NCBI RefSeq assembly: GCF_002082015.1
Contig: NZ_CP015109.1
Coordinates: 52,134 to 116,133 of the forward strand
DNA from: Sporosarcina ureae
Lineage (GTDB): Bacteria; Bacillota; Bacilli; Bacillales_A; Planococcaceae
Reading direction: 5' to 3'
Length of the DNA: 64,000 nucleotides
Shown here: positions 35,664-45,706 of the stretch, one piece after another
Layout of the letters: the number at the start of each line of letters is the position of its first letter
Numbering within the stretch: the first letter of the stretch is position 1
The notes under the pieces: generated by a model
Told to the model about the DNA's origin: nothing
The model's database searches: none
Seen by the model: only the letters and a program-made list of their open reading frames with translations
Made by a program: the position numbers and the translations under genes

Positions 35664-37812
35664 ACCTGATTTCCGTAAAGTGAATGTAGAGCAATCACTC
35701 AATGAACTCTCACAGCAAGCATTGTCAAAAGAGAACTTTTTAACGAATGAAGGAATCAATGTAGCGCCTGTCTATACAGCAAAAGACATTGAAAACACAG
35801 AGCATTTGAAAGACTTCCCAGGCATCGCACCGAACACGCGTGGACCGTATCCGACGATGTACGTAGCACGTCCTTGGACGGTTCGTCAGTATGCTGGATT
35901 TTCTACAGCGGAAGAAAGTAACGCATTTTACCGTCGGAACTTGGCAATGGGACAAAAAGGACTTTCTGTTGCGTTTGACCTTGCGACTCACCGTGGGTAT
36001 GACTCCGATCATCCTCGTGTAACGGGTGACGTAGGGAAAGCGGGAGTTGCAATCGATTCCATTGAAGATATGAAAATTTTATTCGCAGGTATTCCACTCG
36101 ATCAAATGTCGGTATCGATGACAATGAACGGTGCAGTATTGCCAATCATGGCATTTTATATCGTAGCGGCTGAAGAATCTGGCGTAAGCCCTGAAAAACT
36201 ATCTGGTACGATTCAAAATGATATTTTGAAAGAGTATATGGTACGTAACACGTACATCTTCCCACCGGCTATGTCGATGCGGATCATTGCGGATATCTTC
36301 TCGTATACATCCGAAAATATGCCGAAATTCAACTCGATTTCGATCTCGGGCTACCATATGCAAGAAGCAGGAGCGACAGCGGATATCGAGCTTGCGTATA
36401 CACTTGCTGATGGCTTGGAGTATGTTCGTACTGGTTTGAAAGCGGGAATTGATATCGATTCATTCGCACCACGCTTGTCATTCTTCTGGGCGATTGGCAT
36501 GAACTACTATATGGAAGTAGCGAAAATGAGAGCGGCACGGAAAATTTGGGCACAGATGATGCAGTCATTTGATCCGAAGAACCCGAAAACGCTTGCATTG
36601 CGTACGCACTCTCAAACGTCAGGCTGGAGTTTGACGGAGCAAGATCCATTCAACAACGTCACACGTACATTGGTCGAAGCAAACGCATCTTCCATGGGTC
36701 ACACACAGTCGTTGCACACGAACGCATTAGATGAAGCGATCGCATTACCGACAGATTTCTCGGCTCGTATTGCACGTAACACGCAGTTGTTCTTGCAAGA
36801 AGAGACGATGATGACGAAAGTAATTGATCCTTGGGGCGGTTCGTACTATGTAGAGAAATTAACAGAAGAGTTAATGGAGAAAGCATGGGAATTAATTGGT
36901 GAAATTGAATCACTTGGTGGCATGGCAGAAGCGATTGAAACCGGCTTGCCGAAAATGAAAATTGAAGAAGCTGCAGCTAAGCGCCAAGCGAAAATTGATT
37001 CGAAAGTGGAAACGATCGTCGGTGTCAATAAATATCGTTTGGATACGGAAGATGCGATTGATATTCTAGATATCGACAATACGATGGTACGCCAGAAGCA
37101 AATTGACCGAATTAACGATATGAAAGAAAAGCGCGATGAGAAAGTAGTTCAAGCGACTCTTACCGCTATTACGGAAGCAGCGAAGAGCGGGGAAGGGAAC
37201 TTACTTGCATTGGCAGTGGACGCAGCACGAGCGCGTGCGACAATCGGTGAAATTTCAGATGCGATTGAATCTGTATCCGGCAGACATAAGGCGGTGATCC
37301 GTTCAGTGAGTGGTGTATATAGCGCGAATTTCTCAAATGAAGAAGAAATTCAGGAAGTAAAAGATATGACAGATGAGTTCTTGGAAAATGAAGGGCGTCG
37401 TCCGCGTATTTTGGTTGCGAAAATGGGTCAGGACGGACATGATCGTGGAGCGAAAGTGATCGCGTCGTCATTCGCAGATTTAGGGTTTGACGTGGATGTT
37501 GGTCCTTTATTCCAGACACCTGAAGAGACAGCTTTGCAAGCAGCGGAAAATGATGTGCATGTAATCGGTGTGAGTTCACTAGCAGCTGGTCATAAAACAT
37601 TGGTGCCTACATTGCGTGAAGAACTAAAGAAAATCAATCGTGAAGATATTTTAGTCATTGTAGGTGGTGTTATTCCGGCTCAGGATTATGATTTCTTGCG
37701 CAAGAATGGGGCAGCGGCAATCTTTGGTCCGGGTACAGTCATCCCAGTGGCAGCTCAAAAAGTCATTGAGGAGATTTACCGACAGCTCGGCTATGAGGAA
37801 GTGACGGATTGA
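35656..37812 (+). CDS. mutB: Methylmalonyl-CoA mutase large (catalytic) subunit
   Basis: A 718-residue adenosylcobalamin enzyme. The substrate barrel has [39 protein letters not shown] and [19 protein letters not shown]. The C-terminal B12 domain has [14 protein letters not shown] with the His that replaces dimethylbenzimidazole as lower ligand, and [17 protein letters not shown] 35656 follows AAAGGAGGT. Its stop overlaps the TTG start of meaB. Its cofactor need matches the B12-dependent reductase at the left end, implying that the organism makes or imports cobalamin. Confidence 0.95.
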   Translation: MSKPDFRKVNVEQSLNELSQQALSKENFLTNEGINVAPVYTAKDIENTEHLKDFPGIAPNTRGPYPTMYVARPWTVRQYAGFSTAEESNAFYRRNLAMGQKGLSVAFDLATHRGYDSDHPRVTGDVGKAGVAIDSIEDMKILFAGIPLDQMSVSMTMNGAVLPIMAFYIVAAEESGVSPEKLSGTIQNDILKEYMVRNTYIFPPAMSMRIIADIFSYTSENMPKFNSISISGYHMQEAGATADIELAYTLADGLEYVRTGLKAGIDIDSFAPRLSFFWAIGMNYYMEVAKMRAARKIWAQMMQSFDPKNPKTLALRTHSQTSGWSLTEQDPFNNVTRTLVEANASSMGHTQSLHTNALDEAIALPTDFSARIARNTQLFLQEETMMTKVIDPWGGSYYVEKLTEELMEKAWELIGEIESLGGMAEAIETGLPKMKIEEAAAKRQAKIDSKVETIVGVNKYRLDTEDAIDILDIDNTMVRQKQIDRINDMKEKRDEKVVQATLTAITEAAKSGEGNLLALAVDAARARATIGEISDAIESVSGRHKAVIRSVSGVYSANFSNEEEIQEVKDMTDEFLENEGRRPRILVAKMGQDGHDRGAKVIASSFADLGFDVDVGPLFQTPEETALQAAENDVHVIGVSSLAAGHKTLVPTLREELKKINREDILVIVGGVIPAQDYDFLRKNGAAAIFGPGTVIPVAAQKVIEEIYRQLGYEEVTD

Positions 37813-38894
37813 CAGAAAAACAAAACGGACGAGATGAATCAGCAATGCATGTGATGCGCGGAATAGAATCCACACATGATGGATTTGTTGCCTCTTCACG
37901 TAAACGCTTTGTTAAGAAAGATCCATCTCATAAAAATTTAGATGTATTGCAACAGGAAATAGAAAATGGCTCTCGTTTGTATTTAGCTCGGGGTATTACG
38001 TTGCTTGAGAGTACAAAGCCTAGCGATAAGAAGGTCGGTCAGGAAGTGTTAACTAACCTTCTGCCGAAAACAGGGAATTGTATCCGGATTGGGATTACAG
38101 GTGTACCGGGTGCTGGGAAAAGTACGTTTATCGAGGCGTTCGGTCTAATGCTTGCAGATATGGGGCATAAAGTGGCGGTGCTTGCGATTGATCCAAGTTC
38201 GACACTGACTGGTGGAAGTATTTTAGGTGATAAGACGCGTATGGAGGAGTTGGCACGGCATAAAAATGCTTTTATCCGTCCTTCTCCGTCAGCGGGAACA
38301 CTGGGTGGCGTGCATAAGAAATCTCGCGAAACGATGTTGCTTTGTGAAGCGGCAGGATATGACGTCATTTTGATTGAAACTGTAGGAGTCGGCCAAGGTG
38401 AGACGATTGTACGCGGAATGGTCGATTACTTCTTATTGCTTGTGTTGACAGGTGCTGGTGACGAACTGCAAGGTATGAAAAAGGGGATCATGGAGCTGAC
38501 GGATGGTATTGTGGTGCATAAGAATGACGGTGCCAATAAGCCACTCGTAAAAAAAACAGTGCGTGAATATACTCGAATTATGCATATGTTGCAACCTGCT
38601 TCTCCTGAATGGACGTCGCGAGTACAACCTGTTTCTTCTATAGAAAAGACCGGCTTAGAAGCGGTATGGGAAACGGTTTTGGAATTCGAAAAAGAAATGA
38701 AAGAAAAGAATCATTGGGACACAAGACGTCAGCATCAAACACGCGATTGGTTCCATGCGATGATCCGGGATCACTTGATAGATTCGTTTTTCTCGGAACA
38801 AGGACGGAAAACGCAAGTCAAGGCACTCGAAGACGAATTGCTGGACGGACATGTAACCGTATCTGGAGCAATTGACCGATTGTTTTCTTCTTAA
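37809..38894 (+). CDS. meaB: MeaB/ArgK-type G3E GTPase (methylmalonyl-CoA mutase chaperone)
   Basis: A 361-residue GTPase that protects and reloads methylmalonyl-CoA mutase with cobalamin. P-loop [10 protein letters not shown], switch-region SILGDKTRM and [12 protein letters not shown]3-like ETVGVGQGE. The G4 position reads VHKNDG where most relatives have NKAD, so the first Asn is His here. TTG 37809 overlaps the mutB stop, and the coupled mutA-mutB-meaB order indicates co-translation; ATG 37845 is an alternative start. Confidence 0.92.
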   Translation: MTEKQNGRDESAMHVMRGIESTHDGFVASSRKRFVKKDPSHKNLDVLQQEIENGSRLYLARGITLLESTKPSDKKVGQEVLTNLLPKTGNCIRIGITGVPGAGKSTFIEAFGLMLADMGHKVAVLAIDPSSTLTGGSILGDKTRMEELARHKNAFIRPSPSAGTLGGVHKKSRETMLLCEAAGYDVILIETVGVGQGETIVRGMVDYFLLLVLTGAGDELQGMKKGIMELTDGIVVHKNDGANKPLVKKTVREYTRIMHMLQPASPEWTSRVQPVSSIEKTGLEAVWETVLEFEKEMKEKNHWDTRRQHQTRDWFHAMIRDHLIDSFFSEQGRKTQVKALEDELLDGHVTVSGAIDRLFSS

Positions 38895-39011
38895 TTCCCG
38901 TAAGGATATGCTATGATTGAGGAGGATAGTCAATTTATTATCAGGAAAGTGTCAGAGCAGAACTGAAGAGGCTATCACAATTATAGAGTACAAGAGAGGA
39001 GATACTGTAAA

Positions 39012-39452
39012 ATGACTATGAACTTTGATTTTTACATGAACGATATGACGAACCAGGCGAGATCCGAAATGGAAGCGAGCGGTTACAAGCAATTGCAAAC
39101 ACCTGAGGATGTAGAGGAAGCATTCAAGCAACCTGGTACTACATTAGTCATGATTAACTCCGTTTGTGGATGTGCTGGCGGAATCGCTCGCCCAGCGGCT
39201 GCACACGCAGTACATTACGACAAACGTCCAGATCACTTGGTAACAGTATTTGCTGGACAAGACAAAGAAGCAACTGCACAAGCACGTATGCACTTCGGTG
39301 AAGACCACATCCCATCTTCTCCATCATTCGCTTTGCTAAAAGACGGCAAACTGGTTGGTGAAGTAGGACGTTTTGAAATCGAAGGACATGACCCGATGTC
39401 AGTGGTTGTGAATCTTCAAGAACAATTTGAAGAGCATTGTGAAGAGCTGTAA
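39012..39452 (+). CDS. brxB: Bacilliredoxin BrxB
   Basis: A 146-residue DUF1094/BrxA-BrxB protein with the thioredoxin-like active site [14 protein letters not shown] (CGC). It removes bacillithiol from S-bacillithiolated proteins. The region [41 protein letters not shown] is typical. AGAGAGGAG precedes ATG 39012. It implies that the organism uses bacillithiol. The 117 bases between meaB and this gene contain no clear terminator. Confidence 0.94.
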   Translation: MTMNFDFYMNDMTNQARSEMEASGYKQLQTPEDVEEAFKQPGTTLVMINSVCGCAGGIARPAAAHAVHYDKRPDHLVTVFAGQDKEATAQARMHFGEDHIPSSPSFALLKDGKLVGEVGRFEIEGHDPMSVVVNLQEQFEEHCEEL

Positions 39453-39454
39453 CA

Positions 39455-39570
39455 TCTAGCTGCATGCGCCAGTCTCTCGGATCGCTTCGGTCCTGATTCA
39501 AAAGGCAAGTTCGGCCTTTTGCTTCAGGCCCTCCAGCGTCTGTCGAGACTAGACGGCGCATTCCGCTTTT
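39455..39570. repeat. Structured intergenic element, CTAGCTGCA type
   Basis: A 115-base element that folds on itself: ATGCGCC (39464-39470) pairs with GGCGCAT (39555-39561), GTCTC (39472-39476) with GAGAC (39545-39549), CCTGA with TTCAGG, and AAAAGGC with GCCTTTT around AAGTTCG at the tip. It resembles dispersed elements common in Bacillaceae intergenic regions that start CTAGCTGCAGCGCC. It is likely non-coding; whether it acts as RNA or is only a dispersed repeat is unknown. Confidence 0.65.
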
Positions 39571-39582
39571 GTAATAAAAAAA

Positions 39583-39612
39583 ACAGTTCGCATATTTTCA
39601 TATGCGAACTGT
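39583..39612 (-). terminator. Terminator of the prli42-like gene
   Basis: ACAGTTCGCATA (39583-39594) pairs perfectly with TATGCGAACTGT (39601-39612). On the minus strand it is followed by eight T residues, about 10 bases after the stop of the small gene. Confidence 0.88.
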
Positions 39613-39621
39613 CATTACGAA

Positions 39622-39717
39622 TTATAAGAACATGCTGAGACCCATGACCATGGTAGAGGCGATCATAGCGACGATCATTAAGTAAACAACTGTTTTTTGA
39701 ATTTTTTTATTACTCAT
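39622..39717 (-). CDS. prli42: Prli42-like stressosome membrane miniprotein (31 residues)
   Basis: A 31-codon gene in the brxB-mce gap on the opposite strand. The protein starts MSNKKIQKTVVYLMIV and ends in a single transmembrane helix (about residues 9-30, ending GLSMFL). A basic N-terminus followed by VVYLM is the pattern of Prli42, the roughly 31-residue Listeria membrane anchor that ties the stressosome to the membrane. AAGGAG lies upstream at a good distance and a strong terminator follows, so this is a complete small transcription unit. The identification rests on pattern and length. Confidence 0.8.
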   Translation of the reverse strand: MSNKKIQKTVVYLMIVAMIASTMVMGLSMFL

Positions 39718-39840
39718 GCAGCAAAGCTCCTTACGCGTTGGAATTGGTTTGTTTCTATTTTAACAGAAATAAGGATTTTCACAACTAGAATGGCTGTTAT
39801 ATGTTCAGGTAGTAGAATCGTAGTAAAAGGGGAATGTGTT

Positions 39841-40248
39841 ATGAACAAGGTAGATCATATAGGAATTGCTGTAAAAAGTATAGATGAATCAGTTAACTAT
39901 TACATAGATACACTCGGTTTGACCGTCATCGCAATTGAAGAAGTGGCTAGCCAAGGGGTAAAAGTGGCGTTCATTGATGCGCATAATGTCAAGATCGAGT
40001 TGCTTGAACCAATGACAGAGGCGAGTCCTATTGCGAAGTTTATTGAAAAACGCGGTGAAGGGGTTCACCATATCGCTTTCGGTGTAACGGATATTCGTTC
40101 CAGAATGAAGGAATTGGAAGAAAAGGGCGTTCAACTACTTTCAGATGAACCAAAACCAGGTGCAGGTGGAGCAGAGGTAGCGTTCTTGCATCCGAAATCA
40201 TCATATGGCGTGCTGTATGAATTATGTGAAAAGACTAAGGGGGAATAA
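39841..40248 (+). CDS. mce: Methylmalonyl-CoA epimerase
   Basis: A 135-residue VOC-fold enzyme that converts (2S)- to (2R)-methylmalonyl-CoA, the form used by the mutase. It begins VDHIGIAVKSIDESVNYYIDTLGL (metal-ligand His), with GVHHIAFGVTDI and a C-terminal YGVLYELCE (metal Glu). ATG 39841 is preceded by AAAAGGGGAATG. It is separated from mutAB-meaB by brxB and the minus-strand miniprotein gene and is coupled to the following carboxyltransferase gene (3 bases). Confidence 0.95.
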   Translation: MNKVDHIGIAVKSIDESVNYYIDTLGLTVIAIEEVASQGVKVAFIDAHNVKIELLEPMTEASPIAKFIEKRGEGVHHIAFGVTDIRSRMKELEEKGVQLLSDEPKPGAGGAEVAFLHPKSSYGVLYELCEKTKGE

Positions 40249-40251
40249 TAG

Positions 40252-41799
40252 ATGAACATTTACGATAAAATCAATGAACTGTACGACAAGAAACGCGAAA
40301 TCGAGTTGGGTGGCGGCGATGAGCGAATCATGAAGCAACACGAAAAAGGTAAACTGACTGCACGTGAACGTATTGAAATTCTACTAGATGAAGGTACATT
40401 CGTAGAGTTGAATCCTTTCGTTGCTCATCGTACACGTGATTTCGGTATGGACGAGTTGGAGGGACCTGGTGACGGTGTCGTAACAGGTTACGGTAAAATC
40501 CACGGTCGTCCGATCTATTTATTCTCCCAAGACTTTACGGTGTTTGGTGGGGCGTTAGGTGAGATGCACGCAATGAAAATTGCCAATGTTATGGATATGG
40601 CAGCCAAAAATGGTGCACCATTCATTGGTCTGAACGATTCAGGCGGCGCGCGTATCCAGGAAGGTGTATTGTCTCTTGATGGATATGGTGAAATTTTCTA
40701 CCGTAACGCGATCTATTCTGGTGTAATTCCACAAATCTCGGTTATCCTAGGGCCATGTGCAGGTGGTGCGGTGTATTCACCTGCGATCACAGACTTCGTC
40801 ATTATGACGGATAAAACGAGTCAGATGTTCATCACGGGACCAAAAGTGATTGAAACGGTTACAGGTGAGAAAATTACTTCTGAAGATCTGGGCGGAGCAA
40901 AAGTTCATAACACGATTAGCGGTAACGCACATCTTCGTGGGGAAAGTGAAGAAGAAGTATTGCAAAAAACGCGTGATCTATTAACCTACCTACCACAGAA
41001 CAACACAGAAAAGACGCCGATTCAACCGTTCGATGAGCAAGATGATTACCGTGAAGATTTGGCAGATACGGTACCTTACGAAACGATTCGTCCGTATGAC
41101 GTGCGTAAAGTGTTGGAGCAAGTAGTGGATGAAGGGTCATTTTTCGAAATCCAGCCTGAATTCGCAAAGAACGCAGTAGTCGGCTATGCACGCATGAAAG
41201 GTGAAACAGTAGGATTTGTCTGTAACCAGCCGAAAGTAATGGCGGGTGGACTAGATATTAATTCTTCTGATAAAATTGCACGCTTCATCCGTACATGTGA
41301 CTCATTCAATATTCCGTTGATCACATTTGAAGACGTGACAGGCTTCTTCCCTGGAATTAAGCAAGAGCATGGCGGAATTATTCGTCACGGCGCGAAAATT
41401 CTGTATGCATATTCGGAAGCAACTGTACCAAAAATTACATTGATTTTGCGTAAAGCTTTCGGTGGCGCATATGTTGCATTGAACTCTAAATCAATTGGTG
41501 CCGATTTAGTCCTCGCTTGGCCGAACGCGGAAGTAGCTGTAATGGGTGCTGAAGGAGCAGCGAACATCATTTTCGCACGCGATATTGCAAACAGTGAAAA
41601 TCCAGAAGCAACTCGCACTGCGAAAATCGAAGAATATCGCGAGAAGTTTGCGAATCCATATGTAGCAGCTTCACACGGCATGATCGATGATGTAATCGAT
41701 CCGCGTGAAACACGTATTAAATTGCTTCAAGGACTTGAAATGATGCGTAATAAGTACGAAGATCGTCCGAAGAAAAAGCACGGCAACATACCTCTATAA
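40252..41799 (+). CDS. yqjD: Propionyl-CoA carboxylase beta/methylmalonyl-CoA decarboxylase alpha (YqjD)
   Basis: A 515-residue carboxyltransferase of the acyl-CoA carboxylase beta type. It begins with GKLTARERIEILLDEGTF. The first oxyanion region is LNDSGGARIQEGV with ILGPCAGGAVYSPA, and the second half has DVTGFFPGIKQEHGGIIRHGAKILYA and RKAFGGAYVALNSK. It makes (2S)-methylmalonyl-CoA from propionyl-CoA. No biotin subunit gene lies beside it, so it may use another biotin carboxylase/carrier such as AccC-AccB. It completes the propionyl-CoA to succinyl-CoA route with mce and mutAB. Confidence 0.92.
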   Translation: MNIYDKINELYDKKREIELGGGDERIMKQHEKGKLTARERIEILLDEGTFVELNPFVAHRTRDFGMDELEGPGDGVVTGYGKIHGRPIYLFSQDFTVFGGALGEMHAMKIANVMDMAAKNGAPFIGLNDSGGARIQEGVLSLDGYGEIFYRNAIYSGVIPQISVILGPCAGGAVYSPAITDFVIMTDKTSQMFITGPKVIETVTGEKITSEDLGGAKVHNTISGNAHLRGESEEEVLQKTRDLLTYLPQNNTEKTPIQPFDEQDDYREDLADTVPYETIRPYDVRKVLEQVVDEGSFFEIQPEFAKNAVVGYARMKGETVGFVCNQPKVMAGGLDINSSDKIARFIRTCDSFNIPLITFEDVTGFFPGIKQEHGGIIRHGAKILYAYSEATVPKITLILRKAFGGAYVALNSKSIGADLVLAWPNAEVAVMGAEGAANIIFARDIANSENPEATRTAKIEEYREKFANPYVAASHGMIDDVIDPRETRIKLLQGLEMMRNKYEDRPKKKHGNIPL

Positions 41800-41817
41800 T
41801 TAAAGGAGTCTTACATC

Positions 41818-42942
41818 TTGAATAAACAACGATTACTCCAAGAATTTTTGGAGTTAGTAAAAATTGATTCGGAAACGAAAAACGAACGAAATATTGCAGA
41901 TATTCTAACGAAAAAGCTACAGGAATTGGGCTTTGACGTAATGGAAGACGACACAGCGGAAACGACAGGACACGGTGCGGGCAATTTAATCGCCAACTTG
42001 CCGGCTACAGTAGCTGACGCGGATCCGATCTTCTTCACATGTCATATGGACACAGTCGTTCCTGGGCAATCTATTCAGCCAATCGTCAAAGAAGACGGCT
42101 ATATCCACAGCGACGGTACGACGATTTTAGGTGCCGACGACAAAGCAGGCATTGCCGCTCTACTGGAAATGGCGAAAGTGATCCAAGAGTCAGACAAGCC
42201 ACATGGTCCGATTCAATTCATCATTACAGCAGGTGAAGAAAGCGGTTTAGTAGGCGCGAAAGCGATGAATCCGGACTACTTGCACGCAAAATACGGCTTT
42301 GCGATCGATAGCGACGGTGAGGTAGGCGGCATTGTTACAGCTGCACCGTACCAGTCAAAATTATGGACGACGATTTATGGAAAAACAGCGCACGCTGGCG
42401 TAGCTCCTGAAAAAGGAATTTCTGCGATTTCACTCGCTGCTAAGTCGATTGCGGGCATGAAGCTTGGCCGTATCGATGAAGAGACGACGGCGAACATCGG
42501 TCGCTTTGAAGGTGGAAAAGCTACGAATATCGTGTGTGAAGAAGCTTTCATTTTATCGGAAGTTCGTTCGATCAATCCGGACAAAATGAAGAAACAAATG
42601 GACTTAATGGTTGAGAAGTTCGCAACGACTTCTGAATCGTTAGGAGGCAAAGCTGAAACTACTACACAACTCATGTATCCTGGCTTCTCAATTGGGGATG
42701 ACGAAGAAGTCGTGCAAGTGGCGATGAAGTCAATCCGTAACGTAGGACGTGAACCGAAGATCATGACGAGTGGCGGCGGAAGTGACGGCAACGTCTTCAA
42801 TGGTATGGGAGTTCCTACGGTGACATTATCTGTTGGTTATGAAGAAATTCATACGAAGAATGAACGTATGCCGGTGAAAGAACTGGAAAAGCTGACGGAA
42901 TTAGTACTTGAGATTGTCGGTCAAGCAATCCACAAGGCGTAA
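41818..42942 (+). CDS. yqjE: M20-family peptidase YqjE (peptidase T-like)
   Basis: A 374-residue dizinc exopeptidase. Ligand motifs are FTCHMDTVVPG, GADDKAGIAALLEM, TAGEESGLVGAKAM and FAIDSDGEVG. The lid domain (about 180-290) carries KTAHAGVAPEKGISA. The final SGGGSDGNVFNGMGVPTVTLSVGYEEIHT supplies the last histidine. TTG 41818 is the start, with AAAGGAG upstream. Position matches B. subtilis yqjE, a tripeptidase T-like enzyme. Confidence 0.93.
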   Translation: MNKQRLLQEFLELVKIDSETKNERNIADILTKKLQELGFDVMEDDTAETTGHGAGNLIANLPATVADADPIFFTCHMDTVVPGQSIQPIVKEDGYIHSDGTTILGADDKAGIAALLEMAKVIQESDKPHGPIQFIITAGEESGLVGAKAMNPDYLHAKYGFAIDSDGEVGGIVTAAPYQSKLWTTIYGKTAHAGVAPEKGISAISLAAKSIAGMKLGRIDEETTANIGRFEGGKATNIVCEEAFILSEVRSINPDKMKKQMDLMVEKFATTSESLGGKAETTTQLMYPGFSIGDDEEVVQVAMKSIRNVGREPKIMTSGGGSDGNVFNGMGVPTVTLSVGYEEIHTKNERMPVKELEKLTELVLEIVGQAIHKA

Positions 42943-42978
42943 CCGTCTAATACAACAGCCTTGAAAGAAGGTGCAACT

Positions 42979-43443
42979 ATGCAAACTGTGATTGTTCGGA
43001 CGGGTAATGAAGAATATGCGCTTCCAGTAGAATCGGTGATATCCATTGAGAAACTGGAGTACGTCACACCGATTCCCCATCTTCCTTCGTATTTACTCGG
43101 ACTGATGAAATCGCGTGGTGAACTGGTGCCTATTCTGGATTTAAGTCAGATCCTTTATCATCAGGCAACACCACGGGATGTTGAAACGCATGTAGTGGTT
43201 GTAAAAACGGATCAGTTGGAAGTCGGTTTATTAGTGCTAGATGCAAGAGAGATCCTCGAATTGCCAGAAGACCGGTTAACGTCTACTGCATTAAAAGCAT
43301 ATTCCAAGACGCCTTATCTCGTAACCGTAGCGAATCTAGATGATCGTGTAGTAACGGTCATTGATCCAAATAGTATGGCGGATTCACTCCAAGGCATGGA
43401 TGAAATCTCCAGCTATATGAAAGAACAGCACCAATCAAATTAG
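42979..43443 (+). CDS. Single-domain CheW-like protein
   Basis: A 154-residue CheW-fold protein: YALPVESVISIEKLEYVTPIPHLPSYLLGLMKSRGELVPILDL is the CheW signature block, followed by VVVVKTDQLEVGLLVLDA. CheW couples chemoreceptors to the kinase CheA. No other chemotaxis gene is nearby, and it lies between a peptidase and a DNA polymerase gene. ATG 42979 follows AGAAGGTG; an in-frame TTG at 42961 lacks a site. Confidence 0.88.
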   Translation: MQTVIVRTGNEEYALPVESVISIEKLEYVTPIPHLPSYLLGLMKSRGELVPILDLSQILYHQATPRDVETHVVVVKTDQLEVGLLVLDAREILELPEDRLTSTALKAYSKTPYLVTVANLDDRVVTVIDPNSMADSLQGMDEISSYMKEQHQSN

Positions 43444-43551
43444 TAGGCAAAAAGAACATACATTTGATAAAATGGAAAGAGTGGCAGACTGAAGTCGGTT
43501 TGCCGCTTTTTCCTATTACATAAATATTTCCCAGGAAAGAAAGGTGTTTAC

Positions 43552-44742
43552 ATGACGGATCTGACAACCGCTAATCGACGGGTCATTATGCATCTTGATA
43601 TGAACAGCTTCTTTGCCTCTGTTGAACAGGCTGCGAATCCTTCATTAAAAGGAATACCCCTAGCGGTCGCTGGCAACCCGAAAGAACGCAGAGGGATTCT
43701 CGTGACCTGTTCATATGAGGCAAGGGCATTCGGTGTCTACACGACCATGACGGTAGGCGAAGCTAAACGACTTTGCCCCAATTTAACAATCATTCCACCA
43801 CGGCATGAACTATACCGACAAATGTCCGACTCAGTTTTTAATATTTTACGAAGTTATACAGAATGGGTCGAACCCGTTTCCATCGATGAAGCGTATATCG
43901 ATACGACGGATATTGGCGGATTGACACGTGCGTACGATCTAGCTAAGGAAATCCAGTTGCGTATTTTAGCTGAACTGGATCTGCCATGTTCAATAGGAAT
44001 TGCACCGAATAAATTTCTTGCGAAAACAGCGTCTGATATGAAAAAGCCGATGGGCATTACCATTTTACGTAAACGCGAAGTACCGAAAATGTTATGGCCG
44101 TTACCCGTTATTGAAATGCACGGTATCGGCAAGCGGACGGAAGAGAAATTACATAGCGCAGATATTAAAACGGTGGGTGATTTGGCGACTGCTGAAAAAA
44201 TTACGTTGGAAGCATTGCTTGGCAAAAATGGTTTGCGCTTAAAACAACGAGCAAACGGGATCGATACCCGTCCAGTTGATCCTGAAAGTGCAGACGAACG
44301 TAAAAGTATTGGCAGTTCGACTACCTTGCCTGTTGATCTAACGGAATTTGAAGATTGTGTTCCCATATTTGAACGACTTGCGAAAAAGGTAGCGGCCCGA
44401 CTAGAAACGAAACGGCTAGCAGGTATGACAATCAGTATCCAAATTCGCTATGCTGATTGGCAAAACACGACGAGAAGCAGAACACTTCAACAAGCGATTT
44501 ATCTTGAGGGAGATCTTACGGAAGTAGCACTTCAGCTATTCCAGCAACACTGGAACCATGAGCCAATTCGCTTACTAGGTATTACAGCGGCTAACGTTAT
44601 TGAACGATCCGAAATGGTCAAACAATTAACATTCGATAATTTTGAACAACAAGAAAAAGAGTATGAAATGGATCAGTTAATGTCCAGTCTGACACAGCGT
44701 TTCGGAGATGGTATTATTAAAAAAGGATGTACGAATAAATAG
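43552..44742 (+). CDS. polYB: Y-family DNA polymerase IV
   Basis: A 396-residue translesion polymerase. Catalytic motifs are IMHLDMNSFFASVEQA and SIDEAYIDTT, with the steric-gate region and finger GILVTCSYEARAFGV typical of DinB. HhH thumb motifs MHGIGKRTEEKLHSADIKTVGDLA and a little-finger domain follow. A terminal beta-clamp-binding peptide (QLTFDNF) is at about residues 362-368. AAGAAAGG precedes ATG 43552. It corresponds to B. subtilis yqjH. Confidence 0.94.
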   Translation: MTDLTTANRRVIMHLDMNSFFASVEQAANPSLKGIPLAVAGNPKERRGILVTCSYEARAFGVYTTMTVGEAKRLCPNLTIIPPRHELYRQMSDSVFNILRSYTEWVEPVSIDEAYIDTTDIGGLTRAYDLAKEIQLRILAELDLPCSIGIAPNKFLAKTASDMKKPMGITILRKREVPKMLWPLPVIEMHGIGKRTEEKLHSADIKTVGDLATAEKITLEALLGKNGLRLKQRANGIDTRPVDPESADERKSIGSSTTLPVDLTEFEDCVPIFERLAKKVAARLETKRLAGMTISIQIRYADWQNTTRSRTLQQAIYLEGDLTEVALQLFQQHWNHEPIRLLGITAANVIERSEMVKQLTFDNFEQQEKEYEMDQLMSSLTQRFGDGIIKKGCTNK

Positions 44743-44758
44743 CAAAGAGGCGATGAAT

Positions 44759-45706
44759 GTGGATATAGAGTTTCTTGGTACAGGTGCAGGAATGCCGTCC
44801 AAACAGCGCAATACGTCAGCGCTCGTTCTAGATTTAACAGACGAGAATAAGGAAAACTGGTTATTCGATTGCGGTGAAGCAACACAACATCAATTGCTAC
44901 ACAGCGCCATCAAACCGAAGAAGATTACGAAAATCTTCATTACGCATTTGCATGGCGATCATATTTTCGGATTACCCGGCTTTCTTAGCTCACGTGCATT
45001 TTTAGGTGGAGAGGATCCCGTTGATCTGTACGGGCCTGCCGGTTTGAAAGAATGGTTGCAGCACACGTATAAAGTGACGGGAACGTACTTGCCTTACCAG
45101 TTGAACGTGCATGAAATCCATGACGGTTTGATCCTTGAAACGGATGAATTTACAGTCTATGCACAAGAGGTCCAACATGTCATTCAAAGTTTCGGCTTCC
45201 GTATTGAACAGAAAGAGTTGCCAGGGACATTATTAATCGACAAAGCAATCGAGAAAGGCGTTCCGAAAGGGCCTATGTTGCAGCGTTTGAAAGACGGTTT
45301 TGACATAGTGCTTGAAAATGGGCAGACCGTATACAGTCGGGACGTGACGACAGAAAAGAAAAAAGGATTTGTGATTGCGGTGATCGGGGATACATCCTAT
45401 TGTCAGGCTTCCGTCGAACTGGCACAAGACGCGGATATTGTAATTCATGAAGCGACGTTCACGGATGAATACGCGGCAGGCGCAAAGGAATTTGGGCATT
45501 CGACAATCGTTGAAGCAGCAACCATTGCCAAGGAAGCCAATGCGAAAAACCTCATTGCCAACCATATTAGCGCACGCTTCATGCCAAGTGAAATGCAAGC
45601 TTTCGTAGCAGAAGGTACCGATGTATTCGAAGCCATTTCGATTGCAGATGATTTCGCGCGTTACCAGTGGAAACACGGAGAATTGATCAAGCTACAAAAA
45701 AACTAA
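44759..45706 (+). CDS. rnz: Ribonuclease Z
   Basis: A 315-residue metallo-beta-lactamase-fold tRNA 3' endonuclease. It starts DIEFLGTGAGMPSKQRNTSA, has the zinc motif FITHLHGDHIFGLPGF, the AxDT-type ligand in VIGDTSYC, and the C-terminal NHISARF. The flexible arm (about 140-180) is present. GTG 44759 gives the family's standard N-terminus and 8 bases from AGAGG; ATG 44753, two codons earlier, is the alternative. It follows polYB by 16 bases. Confidence 0.95.
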   Translation: MDIEFLGTGAGMPSKQRNTSALVLDLTDENKENWLFDCGEATQHQLLHSAIKPKKITKIFITHLHGDHIFGLPGFLSSRAFLGGEDPVDLYGPAGLKEWLQHTYKVTGTYLPYQLNVHEIHDGLILETDEFTVYAQEVQHVIQSFGFRIEQKELPGTLLIDKAIEKGVPKGPMLQRLKDGFDIVLENGQTVYSRDVTTEKKKGFVIAVIGDTSYCQASVELAQDADIVIHEATFTDEYAAGAKEFGHSTIVEAATIAKEANAKNLIANHISARFMPSEMQAFVAEGTDVFEAISIADDFARYQWKHGELIKLQKN

